DNA of 64,000 nt from Rheinheimera sp. MM224 (GCF_947090785.1 NZ_OX352320.1:3585001-3649000); one strand, 5' to 3'. Shown: positions 26,712 to 39,280, counted from the first letter of the stretch. Translations and numbers: made by a program. Notes: generated from the sequence alone by a model not told the origin.

Positions 26712-27748
26712 TCTGCTGCTCCTGCAAATAAACCTGCGGTTTCAGGAGCACCAAATTTGATATTGGCCGCCTGCATCGCCTGTGCAGCAGCACCTTTGAG
26801 TAAGTTATCAATAGCGGACACAATCACCAGTTGCTCACCATCCTGTTGCCAGTGGATATCACAAAATGGCGTGCCTGCCACATCAGCCACATTGGGCGAA
26901 TGTTTGACTAAACGTACTAATGGCTTAGCTGCATAAGCCTGCTGGAAAGCGGCAGCCACTTGCTCTGCAGTAACGCCAGACTTTAAAGTCACCACGCTGG
27001 TGGCCAAAATGCCACGTTTAAAGTTGCCTAAATGTGGCGTAAACACCACTTTTCGGCCTAAATTCTGCTCAATTTCAGGTCTGTGTCTGTGTTTAAAGAA
27101 GCCATAAGCATTCAGGCCCACTTCGCAAAATGATGTACTTAATGCTGCTTTACGGCCCGCACCTGACACACCGCTGGTGGCGTTGATCACAGGAATACAG
27201 CCATCGGCCACTAAACCTGCTTTTAACAAAGGCAATAACGCCAGCGAACAGGCAGTTGGGTAACAACCAGGCACAGACACCAGCTGTGGCAACGGCTTAT
27301 CCAGCCATTCCATCAGTGAATACACAGCTTGATCCAGTAATTCCGGATGCTGATGCTCATAGCCATAATATTTAGGATACAAAGCCGGGTCTTTTAAACG
27401 GAAAGCGCCGGATAAATCAAACACGGCTATGCCTTTGGCCAATAACAAAGGCGTGACAGCTTCACTGACTTCATGTGGTAAAGCTAAAAAAGCCACATCC
27501 AGTTTGCCTGCTAACTCTTCCACTAAATCATCAGTCCACGGCTGTACCACTACATCCACAACGTTTTGATAACGTGGATATAAATTCGAAAAAGGTTCAA
27601 CAGCACGGCCAGCGGAAGCAAAAGCGTAACTCAACTCAAAATACGGATTCCGTGCCAACATAACGGCCAATTCGGCGCCGCTATAGCCGGCAGCACCTAA
27701 TACAGCGCTGCGCAGTTTGGTGGTAGGGGAAGTGGATTGAGTGGACAT
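26708..27748 (-). CDS. argC: N-acetyl-gamma-glutamyl-phosphate reductase
   Basis: NADPH-dependent reductase of the arginine pathway. The ATG at 27748 gives 346 residues, with the N-terminal dinucleotide motif VLGAAGYSGAELAVML and the catalytic cysteine in VSVPGCYPTACSLALLPL; the C-terminus includes AIDNLLKGAAAQAMQ. The reading frame is open 30 codons farther upstream, but that stretch has no family similarity. First gene of argCBFGH. A candidate ArgR operator lies about 100 bases upstream. argE, which often faces argC in relatives, is replaced by a SulP gene. Confidence 0.96.
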   Translation of the reverse strand: MSTQSTSPTTKLRSAVLGAAGYSGAELAVMLARNPYFELSYAFASAGRAVEPFSNLYPRYQNVVDVVVQPWTDDLVEELAGKLDVAFLALPHEVSEAVTPLLLAKGIAVFDLSGAFRLKDPALYPKYYGYEHQHPELLDQAVYSLMEWLDKPLPQLVSVPGCYPTACSLALLPLLKAGLVADGCIPVINATSGVSGAGRKAALSTSFCEVGLNAYGFFKHRHRPEIEQNLGRKVVFTPHLGNFKRGILATSVVTLKSGVTAEQVAAAFQQAYAAKPLVRLVKHSPNVADVAGTPFCDIHWQQDGEQLVIVSAIDNLLKGAAAQAMQAANIKFGAPETAGLFAGAAE

Positions 27749-27850
27749 AGATCGCTGAGTCTCCGAAAACAAAAATAATAAATTAAGGCCACGCCAAAAA
27801 AGTGTGGCCAGTGTAGTGGCTTCGCCATGCAGTTTCAAGAATTATTATGC

Positions 27851-27890
27851 TGAATTAGTGAATTTTTATTTTATTTAATTCATAAATTCA
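27851..27890. promoter_or_regulatory. argC: Double-dyad candidate ArgR operator upstream of argC
   Basis: Two TGAATT half-sites (27851-27856 and 27859-27864) are mirrored by two AATTCA half-sites (27877-27882 and 27885-27890), a symmetric 40-base AT-rich array 103 bases before argC. ArgR boxes are built from TGAAT/ATTCA half-sites, so regulation of argCBFGH by ArgR-arginine is a reasonable inference. The half-site spacing is not the textbook 18-bp pair. Confidence 0.6.
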
Positions 27891-27967
27891 AACAAGCACC
27901 AGATCCACTGCAGAAAGACCACAGCTTAGACCAAAATGGCCCAAGGCAGAAGTCAAACAGACTTAAA

Positions 27968-29722
27968 TCAAAGACCCACTGCTTCACCTTGAGGATCGAT
28001 GTTCTGGCCTGGCAGGCTGTTTAGCGCATCAGCTAAGGTTGAATAAAAACTCAAAATACCAGGCAAAGGTTGCACCTTAGCTTTTGCCAGAGTTTTTAGC
28101 GGTTGAAAGGTTAAGTCTGTCACCAATAAATGAGTGCCCTGCTTTTCAGCCAGACTGACCAGTTTGGTAAAAGCTGAGAGTCCACCTGCATCCATCAGCG
28201 TCACGGCATCCATCACTAAAATAGCGCCTTGCTGTTGCTTGAGTTTGACCGATAGCTCACCAAAAACCCGGTCTGCTGCAGCAAAAAACAAAGGACCACT
28301 GACCCGAAATGCTTTCCAGCCTTCGGGCAAAGGCTCCGTCAGGTATTTTCTGTTATGACTGATATCCGCCACGCGAGTCATATCAGCCACTTGTTTAACA
28401 AAGAAGAAGGCCGCTATGACCATGCCACAGCTGATGGCGATGACCATATCAAACAGCACTGTAAAGCCAAAACAAATCAGGAAAATAATGATGTCGTTAC
28501 GGGGCGCTGTTTTTAACAGATGCACAGCTTTAGGCGCTTCACTCATATTCCAGGCGACAACCAACAGTAAAGCTGCCATAGCCGCCATAGGCAGATAGGC
28601 CAATACAGGCGCCAGTACCAGCAAGGCCAATAACACCACCAGCGCATGGATCATGCCGGCTATGGGCGATTGAGCACCAGCACGCACATTGGCAGCAGAG
28701 CGGGCTAAAGCAGCTGTTGCAGTAAAACCGCCTAAAAATGGCGCCACTATATTGCCAATGCCCTGGCCTAATAATTCGCTATTCGCGCTGTGCCTGCGCC
28801 CTGTCATACCGTCCAAAACTACCGCGCACAGTAAGGATTCAATAGCGCCTAACATCGCCATTGCAAAAGCTGCTGCCAATAAGTCTTTCACCATTTGAGT
28901 ACTGAACTCTAAGGCTTGCCCGCCAGGGCCTGCCTGCAACCAGGGCCAGGTCAGTTCGGGTAATACAGCAGGTATGCCCTGCCCTTGCGAGCCATCAGGC
29001 AATAGATAACTAAATCGACTACCTATGGTATCCAGCTCCAGCCCAAACTGAGCCAACGCTAAGGCCAAAGCTGTTGCAATCACTATGGCGGGTAAATGGG
29101 GTGGTAAAGGCAATTTGAGTTTAGGCCAGAGCCACATCACAACTAAAGTGACAACAGCCACCAGCAAGGATGGCCAGTGCAGATCGGGTAAAGCAAAAGA
29201 CAGTTGCTGTAATTTCTCTAAATAGTGCTCAGACAGCTTGTCTATCGGCAAACCAAAGACGTCTTTAATTTGCAAAGTCGCAATCACCACAGCAATACCG
29301 CTGGTAAAACCTAAGGTGACAGCTTCGGGAATATATTCGATAAAACGGCCAAAACGCATAGCGGCCATGATGATCAACATCACACCAGACAAAATGGTCG
29401 CAAGCAGCAAGCCCGCCAGACCATAACTTTGGGCAACAGGGTATAAAATAACCACAAAAGCCGCGGTAGGCCCGCTAATGCTGTAACGTGAGCCACCGGT
29501 CAGGGCTATCAGAAAACCTGCGATAACTGCTGTATACAAACCGTATTGCGGCGGTACACCACTGGCAATAGCCAGCGCCATCGCCAGAGGAATGGCGATA
29601 ATACCGACAGTGATACCGGCCATTAGATCCAGCTTAAAAGCGCCAAAGCTATAACCTTCAGCCAGACACTCCCGCAGCGCATGACCCATACGCAAAGAAA
29701 ATAAATATGAGCGGTGCGACAT
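27968..29722 (-). CDS. SulP family anion transporter with STAS domain
   Basis: Inner-membrane transporter of 584 residues from the ATG at 29722 (a TTG nine codons earlier is weaker). The N-terminal two-thirds contain about 10-14 hydrophobic spans with the SulP signatures DLMAGITVGIIAIPLAMALAI, VPPQYGLYTAVIAGFL and GGSRYSISGPTAAFVVI. A cytoplasmic C-terminal STAS domain (about 440-560) includes ILVMDAVTLMDAGGL. SulP proteins carry sulfate, bicarbonate or dicarboxylates; nothing in the sequence or context decides. Stands alone between argC and thpR. Confidence 0.92.
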   Translation of the reverse strand: MSHRSYLFSLRMGHALRECLAEGYSFGAFKLDLMAGITVGIIAIPLAMALAIASGVPPQYGLYTAVIAGFLIALTGGSRYSISGPTAAFVVILYPVAQSYGLAGLLLATILSGVMLIIMAAMRFGRFIEYIPEAVTLGFTSGIAVVIATLQIKDVFGLPIDKLSEHYLEKLQQLSFALPDLHWPSLLVAVVTLVVMWLWPKLKLPLPPHLPAIVIATALALALAQFGLELDTIGSRFSYLLPDGSQGQGIPAVLPELTWPWLQAGPGGQALEFSTQMVKDLLAAAFAMAMLGAIESLLCAVVLDGMTGRRHSANSELLGQGIGNIVAPFLGGFTATAALARSAANVRAGAQSPIAGMIHALVVLLALLVLAPVLAYLPMAAMAALLLVVAWNMSEAPKAVHLLKTAPRNDIIIFLICFGFTVLFDMVIAISCGMVIAAFFFVKQVADMTRVADISHNRKYLTEPLPEGWKAFRVSGPLFFAAADRVFGELSVKLKQQQGAILVMDAVTLMDAGGLSAFTKLVSLAEKQGTHLLVTDLTFQPLKTLAKAKVQPLPGILSFYSTLADALNSLPGQNIDPQGEAVGL

Positions 29723-29799
29723 CTGAATCCGTCCAGTGGCAAAACACAAGCTGAGTGTAACTAAGTCTAGCTGCTAAGGTGTTGATCTAGTGTAAAGAT

Positions 29800-30342
29800 T
29801 CAGCTCTTTGGGACTAAAGTATAAGTTTCGACACTCTGATAGCTCACGCCCTGCTCAGTGCTGATGGAGTGATACAAAGCCACTTCTGTACAAAGCAGGC
29901 GTAATGGCTGAACAGATAAAGGAAAAGCGTCTGCAGACTGAAACTTACGCGCCAGGGTGACATGAGGTACGAAAATTTCCGGCACTGGCGCATTCAGAAA
30001 AGGCAACGCCAGCTGTTGCAGCTGTTGTTGTAAGGCCATCAGAGCTTCGGGTGGTTGAGAGATACCGAGATATAGCACTTGGGCCTGCCTAAACTGATTC
30101 AGCTGGTCAAAACAAAGTTCAAAAGGATGTAGCTCGTGAAGCACTTCCAGGCTTTGTAACCATAACTGCTGTTGCACAGCTAAAGCTTGCTGACCTAAAA
30201 ATACCAATGTCAGATGCAGGTTGTTGGCTGGGTGCCATTTAGCATCCTGACAAAAAGCCGGCTGCTGATAAGCATGCAACAGCCGCTGTTGTTCTGGGCT
30301 GAACTTCAGACTGAGGAAACATCTGTCGTTCATGCTATGCAT
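29800..30342 (-). CDS. thpR: RNA 2',3'-cyclic phosphodiesterase (2H family)
   Basis: 2H-phosphoesterase of about 180 residues. Both catalytic histidine motifs are present, HLTL near the N-terminus and HVTL in IFVPHVTLARKF, spaced 84 residues apart as in ThpR/LigT. The family hydrolyses 2',3'-cyclic phosphates and has weak 2'-5' RNA ligase activity. The start is uncertain: ATG at 30342 or 30333, or a GTG at 30360 inside metF; none has a clear ribosome-binding site. It trails metF and may be cotranscribed, although no link with methionine is known. Confidence 0.85.
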   Translation of the reverse strand: MHSMNDRCFLSLKFSPEQQRLLHAYQQPAFCQDAKWHPANNLHLTLVFLGQQALAVQQQLWLQSLEVLHELHPFELCFDQLNQFRQAQVLYLGISQPPEALMALQQQLQQLALPFLNAPVPEIFVPHVTLARKFQSADAFPLSVQPLRLLCTEVALYHSISTEQGVSYQSVETYTLVPKS

Positions 30343-30346
30343 GACG

Positions 30347-33645
<3,299 letters not shown>

Positions 33646-33658
33646 CACTCACCACTAC

Positions 33659-34933
33659 TTACCACAACACGCTAAGCGCTGGGTTTAATCTGAATTGCTG
33701 TTGTTCGTCTTTTGCTTTGTCTGCGGTTGCAGGCTCTGACAGAACCTTTTGTGTTTTAGTGTTTTGTTTTACCGCCGCATCTACAGCAGCAAAAGCCTGC
33801 GCCAGATCGGCTATTAAATCTTGTGCTTCTTCAATACCCACAGATAAACGAATTAAAGTCGGGCCTATACCAGCGGCTTTTTGTGTGGCTGCATCTAAAG
33901 AGGCATGAGTCATAGAACCAGGGTGACAAATTAAGCTTTCAATGCCACCTAAAGACTGAGCCAAAGTGAAACACTGCAGGGCTTCAAAAAATACTGCTAA
34001 ATAGACTTCATCGGCGGCTAAATCAAAACTCAGCATGGAACCAAAACCGTGCTGCTGTGCTTTGGCAATGGCATGACCCGGATGATCTTTTAAACCAGGG
34101 TAATAGACGCGGCCCACCAGTGGCTGTTTTTGCAGGAAATCCACCACCAGTTGTGCATTGTGCTGATGTTGTTTAATACGGGGTAATAAAGTGCGCAGGC
34201 CACGTAAAGTCTGATACGCATCAAAAGCGCCACCAGTGACACCTAAACAATTCGCCCACCATTTCAGCTCATCACCCACTGCAGCGTCTTTGGCAATTAA
34301 AGCTCCACCTATGATATCGCTGTGGCCATTAATAAATTTGGTCGTGGAATGAATCACTATATCAGCGCCCAAAGCTATCGGGTTTTGCAAAGCCGGTGAT
34401 AAGAAAGTGTTGTCTACCACCAAAATCGCATTCAGTGTTTTTGCCAGCTCTGCAGCGGCTTTGACATCAGTAATTTGCAGCAATGGGTTACTTGGGGTTT
34501 CAACCCAAATCATTTTTGGCTGCGCCGCTTTAATTTGTTCAGCCCAGTCGGCTTGCTGGAAATTTACCACTACCAGCTTAAAGGCTTTTTTACGAGTGGC
34601 TAAATTCAGGAATAAACGATAACTGCCACCGTAACAATCATGAGGAATGACTAAAGTATCTTCCGGGCCAATCAATTGCAGCGCCAGCAGACAAGCTGAC
34701 ATGCCAGTGCCGGTAATTAAGCCTTTAGCACCACCTTCCAGCTCTGCCAACGCATCGCCTAACAAATCCCGCGTTGGGTTATTCGAGCGTGAATAATCGT
34801 ATTTGCCCGGTTGTCTAAAAGCTTTGAGTTCATAAGTTGAGGTTAAATACAAAGGCGGCGTAACAGCACCATATGCAGAGTCCTGCGCTATTCCGGCGCG
34901 GGCAGCTACTGTGGCTGAGTGTTGTTTGCTCAT
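33659..34933 (-). CDS. metB: Cystathionine gamma-synthase
   Basis: PLP enzyme making cystathionine from an O-acyl-homoserine and cysteine. Of 424 residues from ATG 34933. The PLP lysine lies in HSTTKFINGHSDIIGG (Lys199) and the cofactor aspartate in LVVDNTFLSP; SLGGIESLICHPGSMTHAS is typical of the family. It is about 40 residues longer than E. coli MetB (386) because of a C-terminal Lys/Thr/Gln-rich tail after the last conserved helix. Divergent from metJ, with two MetJ operators in the shared 202-base gap. Met gamma-lyase is a formal alternative, rejected on context. Confidence 0.94.
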   Translation of the reverse strand: MSKQHSATVAARAGIAQDSAYGAVTPPLYLTSTYELKAFRQPGKYDYSRSNNPTRDLLGDALAELEGGAKGLITGTGMSACLLALQLIGPEDTLVIPHDCYGGSYRLFLNLATRKKAFKLVVVNFQQADWAEQIKAAQPKMIWVETPSNPLLQITDVKAAAELAKTLNAILVVDNTFLSPALQNPIALGADIVIHSTTKFINGHSDIIGGALIAKDAAVGDELKWWANCLGVTGGAFDAYQTLRGLRTLLPRIKQHQHNAQLVVDFLQKQPLVGRVYYPGLKDHPGHAIAKAQQHGFGSMLSFDLAADEVYLAVFFEALQCFTLAQSLGGIESLICHPGSMTHASLDAATQKAAGIGPTLIRLSVGIEEAQDLIADLAQAFAAVDAAVKQNTKTQKVLSEPATADKAKDEQQQFRLNPALSVLW

Positions 34934-34949
34934 AAAAAACCTCAAATTT

Positions 34950-34965
34950 AGATGTTTAGACGTCT
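34950..34965. promoter_or_regulatory. metB: MetJ operator proximal to metB (two tandem met boxes)
   Basis: Adjacent 8-base boxes AGATGTTT and AGACGTCT; the second matches the met-box consensus AGACGTCT exactly. MetJ binds pairs of such boxes with S-adenosylmethionine. It lies 17 bases before the metB start, so bound repressor would block the promoter or early transcription. Confidence 0.88.
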
Positions 34966-34987
34966 AAAAGTATACCCAGAAAAAATA

Positions 34988-35011
34988 AGAAGTCAAAACA
35001 TTTAGACGTCT
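34988..35011. promoter_or_regulatory. metJ: Second MetJ operator in the metB-metJ gap (three tandem boxes)
   Basis: Three contiguous 8-mers read AGAAGTCA, AAACATTT and AGACGTCT. The last is a perfect met box; the first matches at 6 and the middle at 5 of 8 positions. Its central position allows control of metJ as well as metB. Confidence 0.8.
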
Positions 35012-35135
35012 GTACTATTAAATCTTGCGCAGAGTTTGTACTCGGGAGTATAAAGAAGTAAAATTTCGTCCAATTACGTGCGCAACGTAGCAAAGGTCAG
35101 CAGACCATATAACTAAATTCAATCAAGGTATCCCT

Positions 35136-35471
35136 ATGGCAAAGTGGAATGGTGAGTATGTTCACCCTTATGCGGAACACGGAAAGAAGTCCGAACAGGT
35201 GAAAAAGATTACAGTCTCTATCCCGTTGAACGTATTGAAAGTGTTAACAGATGAAAGAACCCGCCGCCAGGTCAACAACCTGCGTCATGCCACCAACAGC
35301 GAATTATTATGTGAAGCTTTTTTGCATGCGTTCACTGGCCAGCCTTTGCCTGCAGATGAAGATTTACGCAAAGACAATCCACATCAAATTCCAGTGGAAG
35401 TGCGTAACATTTTAACCAGTATGGGTAAGCCAATTCCTGTGATCCAGGAAGCGGATTCAGACGAAGAGTAA
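35136..35471 (+). CDS. metJ: Methionine repressor MetJ
   Basis: Ribbon-helix-helix repressor, 111 residues, that uses S-adenosylmethionine as corepressor. The sequence [37 protein letters not shown] contains the DNA-contacting beta-strand KKITVSIP, and the SAM-binding helices around [24 protein letters not shown] are nearly identical to E. coli MetJ (105 residues). Divergent from metB; the operators between them imply autoregulation. Confidence 0.98.
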   Translation: MAKWNGEYVHPYAEHGKKSEQVKKITVSIPLNVLKVLTDERTRRQVNNLRHATNSELLCEAFLHAFTGQPLPADEDLRKDNPHQIPVEVRNILTSMGKPIPVIQEADSDEE

Positions 35472-35482
35472 GCTGAATAATT

Positions 35483-35529
35483 GGGGTCAGAGTAAAATTA
35501 AATCAAAGATTTAATTTTACTCTGACCCC
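35483..35529. repeat. Perfect 22-bp-arm palindrome between metJ and maeB
   Basis: Arms of 22 bases (35483-35504 and 35508-35529) are exact reverse complements around an AAA loop. The outer ends read GGGGTCAGAGT and ACTCTGACCCC. It starts 11 bases after the metJ stop and ends seven bases before the maeB stop. It can fold as a long hairpin and terminate both genes, but its length, perfect symmetry and GGGGTCAGAGT ends look like a REP-type or transposon-derived element rather than an ordinary terminator. No second copy is seen in this window. Confidence 0.85.
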
Positions 35530-35536
35530 TTTCTAT

Positions 35537-36778
35537 TTACTGCATATAGTTTTCTGGTAATGGCAAACGCGCCACTCCTGATGCCACAGCAGCTTCTGCC
35601 ACAGCTCGGGCAACACGGGATAATAAACGTGGGTCCATTGGCTTTGGAATAATATACTGTGCACCAAACTCCAGCGACTCAACCTGAGCAGCTGTCAAAA
35701 CTGCCTGCGACACCTGCTCTTTGGCGATAGCGCGAATGGCATGCACTGCTGCCAGTTTCATCTCATCGTTAATGACCTTGGCACGCACGTCCAAAGCACC
35801 ACGGAAAATAAATGGGAAACATAAGACGTTGTTGACCTGGTTCGGGTAATCCGAACGGCCTGTCGCCATAATTAGATCGCTACGCTGGGCATGCGCCAGT
35901 TCAGGTTTAATTTCCGGATCCGGGTTCGAGCAGGCAAAAATCACCGGCTTGTCCGCCATCAGTTTTAAGGCTTCGGCTGGCAAAGCATCAGGTCCAGACA
36001 CACCGACAAATACGTCAGCGCCATCCATTGCATCTTCCAGCGTGCGCTTGTCGGTATTATTGGCAAATAGCTCTTTGTATTTATTTAAATCATTACGGCG
36101 GGTGTGGATCACACCTTTGGTGTCGAGCATATAAATATGTTCGCGTTTCGCACCACATTTGATCAACAGTTCCATACAGGCAATAGCAGCTGCACCAGCA
36201 CCTAAACAGACAATCACCACTTTACTGATGTCTTTGCCCTGAATTTCAAGCGCATTCAATAAACCTGCAGCAGTAACAATAGCTGTGCCGTGCTGATCAT
36301 CATGAAAAACCGGAATATTGCAGCGTCTGATCAGCTCTTTTTCGATTTCAAAACATTCAGGCGATTTAATATCTTCAAGGTTAATACCACCAAAGGTATC
36401 GGCGATATTGGCCACTGTATCGATAAACTCTTCTGTAGTGCGATGAGTCACTTCGATATCAATAGAATCCAGGCCAGCAAAACGTTTAAACAACAAAGCT
36501 TTGCCTTCCATTACGGGTTTAGACGCCATAGGGCCTAAGTTACCTAAACCTAAAATAGCAGTACCATTGCTGATCACAGCCACCAGATTGCCTTTGCCTG
36601 TGTACTTGTATACATCATCTATATTGTTGGCAATTTCGCGCACTGGTTCAGCCACACCCGGGCTGTATGCCAAAGCAAGATCTCTGACGGTTTCAGCTGG
36701 TTTACTGATTTCAATACTGATTTTGCCCGGTTTAGGCTCGGCGTGATACTTCAGCGCCTGTTCTCGAAAATCTGACAT
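35537..36778 (-). CDS. maeB: NADP(+)-type malic enzyme, short form
   Basis: Oxidative decarboxylation of malate to pyruvate. The 413-residue protein has the malic N-terminal domain ([36 protein letters not shown]) with catalytic and metal residues in [11 protein letters not shown], and an NAD(P)-binding domain ([20 protein letters not shown]). It lacks the C-terminal phosphotransacetylase-like domain of the long E. coli MaeB (759 residues), so it is a short two-domain form. The N-terminus [21 protein letters not shown] is typical. Cofactor preference is inferred from the family, not read from sequence. Convergent with metJ. Confidence 0.93.
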   Translation of the reverse strand: MSDFREQALKYHAEPKPGKISIEISKPAETVRDLALAYSPGVAEPVREIANNIDDVYKYTGKGNLVAVISNGTAILGLGNLGPMASKPVMEGKALLFKRFAGLDSIDIEVTHRTTEEFIDTVANIADTFGGINLEDIKSPECFEIEKELIRRCNIPVFHDDQHGTAIVTAAGLLNALEIQGKDISKVVIVCLGAGAAAIACMELLIKCGAKREHIYMLDTKGVIHTRRNDLNKYKELFANNTDKRTLEDAMDGADVFVGVSGPDALPAEALKLMADKPVIFACSNPDPEIKPELAHAQRSDLIMATGRSDYPNQVNNVLCFPFIFRGALDVRAKVINDEMKLAAVHAIRAIAKEQVSQAVLTAAQVESLEFGAQYIIPKPMDPRLLSRVARAVAEAAVASGVARLPLPENYMQ

Positions 36779-37542
36779 AGGTAAGAGGTTCCATGAGTAA
36801 GTATGCCCTGTGGGCTATAGTGTTTTATTTGCTATGAGCTGTGGTGCAACCCAAAAGGTGGCTCATTCTAAAGAGCAAGCCTGTTCTTTAGAACCACTAA
36901 TTTTCAGATCGTACCAGTGAGCAAGCTTACATTTTCAGACTCTGTTCTGATGTTTTCTCTGCTCCGTCAGGCATTTTTGTAGGGTGTGCCAGTACGGTTC
37001 AGACTGCTGAAAACTTCAACAATAGAGCTCTGCACGTCTGTTATAACAAGTTTAACTCAGAGCGCCAAGGGCTAAACCCACACTGGACAGACCTCTTTAG
37101 GCTAAATTTCACAGCTATGCAGTTTTTCGGCATCTTTAAGCAGATAAAGATGCAGACTCTTTGGCTCTTTATGCATAAAGTTCAGCTGACGATTTAAATT
37201 ATCTATTAATTTCAAACAGATGAAATAAAAAAGCACAAATATCAACCAATCAGCTTATGCAGATAATAAAAATTTCAATATCAATAAACTCTCTTCACAC
37301 AACTGCTAATCTCTTTATGGAATAAAAAAACATATACATATAACTATTGACGATTAGCAGTTCGGCAGGCAGAATAAAATTTATACGCAATTTCTGTCTC
37401 TTTACCACGCACTGTGGTGACAGAAGCATTTCTTCCAACTCAAGTCTTATCACACCTGAGTCGCTGTGAATTAGTGTACGAAAACACTATCAGTTTTATA
37501 GTTTCAGGTCCCTGCAACAGGCTTATTACTTGAGGGCTCTGC
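36779..37542. other. 764-base intergenic region between maeB and ybaL
   Basis: No convincing gene is visible; the longest frames are a few dozen codons (for example a 14-codon frame at 36793). The right half is AT-rich and contains TTGACG (37347) with CAGAAT 17 bases later, a weak candidate sigma-70 promoter toward ybaL. The maeB promoter should be at the left end. The length is exceptional for this densely packed window, so a small RNA or decayed gene is possible but unsupported. Confidence 0.45.
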
Positions 37543-39255
37543 ATGGAACATAATGTCTCCTTAATTACCACTATTGCCGCCGCTTTTGGCTTGGCACTTA
37601 TTTTAGGTGTAATAGCTGCGCGCCTGAAACTGCCCGCTTTGGTCGGCTATTTGTTGGCCGGTATCATCATAGGCCCGGCAACCCCTGGTTATGTTGCTGA
37701 TCTGCATATAGCTTCACAATTGTCTGAAATTGGTGTGATGCTGCTGATGTTTGGCGTTGGCTTACATTTTTCTGTCAAAGATCTGATGTCGGTAAAAAAT
37801 ATCGCTGTGCCGGGCGCCATAGTGCAAATGGGTTTGGCCACTTTGCTTGGCTTTTTTGTCGCTCAATCCTGGGGCTGGACCTTTGGTGAAGCCCTGGTCT
37901 TTGGTTTGTGTTTATCCTGCGCCAGTACAGTGGTGCTGTTAAAAGCACTGGAAGCTAAAGGTGTGCTGGAGAGCAGAAATGGTCAAATTGCCGTCGGCTG
38001 GCTGGTGGTGGAAGATTTAGCCACAGTGTTAGTGCTGGTGTTGCTACCGCCTTTAGCCACCTTGTTGGGTGGCACTGCAACAGTAGAGACAGAAACTGGT
38101 CCTTTATGGTGGACCATCAGCCAAACCTTGTTGCAAGTTGTGGCTTTTGTGGTCTTGATGCTGGTGGTAGGACGCAGAGTTTTCCCCTGGCTGTTATGGC
38201 AGGTTGCCAGCACAGGTTCACGCGAACTTTTTACGTTGGCTGTGATAGCCGGAGCTATCAGTATTGCTTATGGCGCGGCAGAACTCTTTCATGTGTCTTT
38301 TGCTTTAGGTGCATTTTTTGCCGGCATGGTGATGCGGGAATCGGAATTCAGCCACAGAGCAGCTGAAGAGTCTTTGCCGCTGCGTGATGCCTTTTCCGTG
38401 CTGTTTTTTGCCGCTGTGGGTATGTTGTTTGAGCCAGCGATTTTAGTAGAGCAACCTTTGCATGTACTGATAGTACTGGCCATTATTGTATTGGGTAAGT
38501 TTTTTGCCGCCTTTGTGCTGGTGTTGCTGTTCCGCTACCCGCTGAATTCAGCACTGACAGTGGCTGCAAGTCTGGCTCAGATAGGTGAATTCTCCTTTAT
38601 TCTGGCTGGTCTTGGTATGACGCTGGGTTTATTGCCGCAGGAAGGCATGAGCTTAATTCTGGCCGGTGCCTTATTGTCTATAGCACTGAACCCCTTGCTG
38701 TTTGCTATGGTGTCACCGTTAAATACATGGGTATTAAAACGCTCAGCCTTGGCGCGTAAGTTGGATAGCAGAGCTGACCCTTTCAGTGAATTGCCTATGG
38801 ATACGGATAGAAAATATCTGGAAAATCAGGTGGTACTGGTTGGTTATGGCCGGGTAGGTCGCAGGATAGCTGCAGGTCTGTCAGCACAAAATATTCCTTT
38901 TGTCGTTGCCGACAAAAATCATGACAGAGTGGAGCAGTTGCGACAGCAAGGAATTCCGGCCGTGTTTGGGGATGCCACTGAAGTAGAAGTGCTGATCCAG
39001 GCGCATATTCTGCACGCAGCAGTACTGGTGATTGCCACACCTGAAACCATAGATGTGCGTAAAACGGTGCACAGCGCCCGACTGGTCAACCCTGACATTC
39101 AGGTGATACTGCGCACACACAATGAAGATGAAGTAGAGCTGCTAAAACAAGACCAATTGGGACAGGTTTTTTTAGGTGAGGATGAGCTGGCACAGAGTAT
39201 GACTCTTGCTACTCTGACTTATTTCGAAACCTCGGTAAAAACAGCCAGTCATTAA
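37543..39255 (+). CDS. ybaL: YbaL-type CPA2 cation/proton antiporter with RCK domain
   Basis: Inner-membrane protein of 570 residues related to KefB/KefC. The N-terminal 12-13 spans include GYLLAGIIIGPATPGYVADLH and LSEIGVMLLMFGVGLHFSVKDLM, which match E. coli YbaL more closely than KefC, and VGWLVVEDLATVLVLVLLPP. A cytoplasmic TrkA-N domain starts at VVLVGYGRVGRRIAAGLS (about 427). K+ or Na+ exchange is inferred from the family. GAGGG precedes the ATG; a bidirectional terminator follows. Single gene. Confidence 0.92.
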   Translation: MEHNVSLITTIAAAFGLALILGVIAARLKLPALVGYLLAGIIIGPATPGYVADLHIASQLSEIGVMLLMFGVGLHFSVKDLMSVKNIAVPGAIVQMGLATLLGFFVAQSWGWTFGEALVFGLCLSCASTVVLLKALEAKGVLESRNGQIAVGWLVVEDLATVLVLVLLPPLATLLGGTATVETETGPLWWTISQTLLQVVAFVVLMLVVGRRVFPWLLWQVASTGSRELFTLAVIAGAISIAYGAAELFHVSFALGAFFAGMVMRESEFSHRAAEESLPLRDAFSVLFFAAVGMLFEPAILVEQPLHVLIVLAIIVLGKFFAAFVLVLLFRYPLNSALTVAASLAQIGEFSFILAGLGMTLGLLPQEGMSLILAGALLSIALNPLLFAMVSPLNTWVLKRSALARKLDSRADPFSELPMDTDRKYLENQVVLVGYGRVGRRIAAGLSAQNIPFVVADKNHDRVEQLRQQGIPAVFGDATEVEVLIQAHILHAAVLVIATPETIDVRKTVHSARLVNPDIQVILRTHNEDEVELLKQDQLGQVFLGEDELAQSMTLATLTYFETSVKTASH

Positions 39256-39280
39256 AGTTCTACTTTTCTTGAGCTATAAA

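Noticed and set aside
36783..36915. Two very short plus-strand frames just after maeB (14 and 27 codons)
   Set aside because: Too short, without family support, and they lie where the maeB promoter should be.
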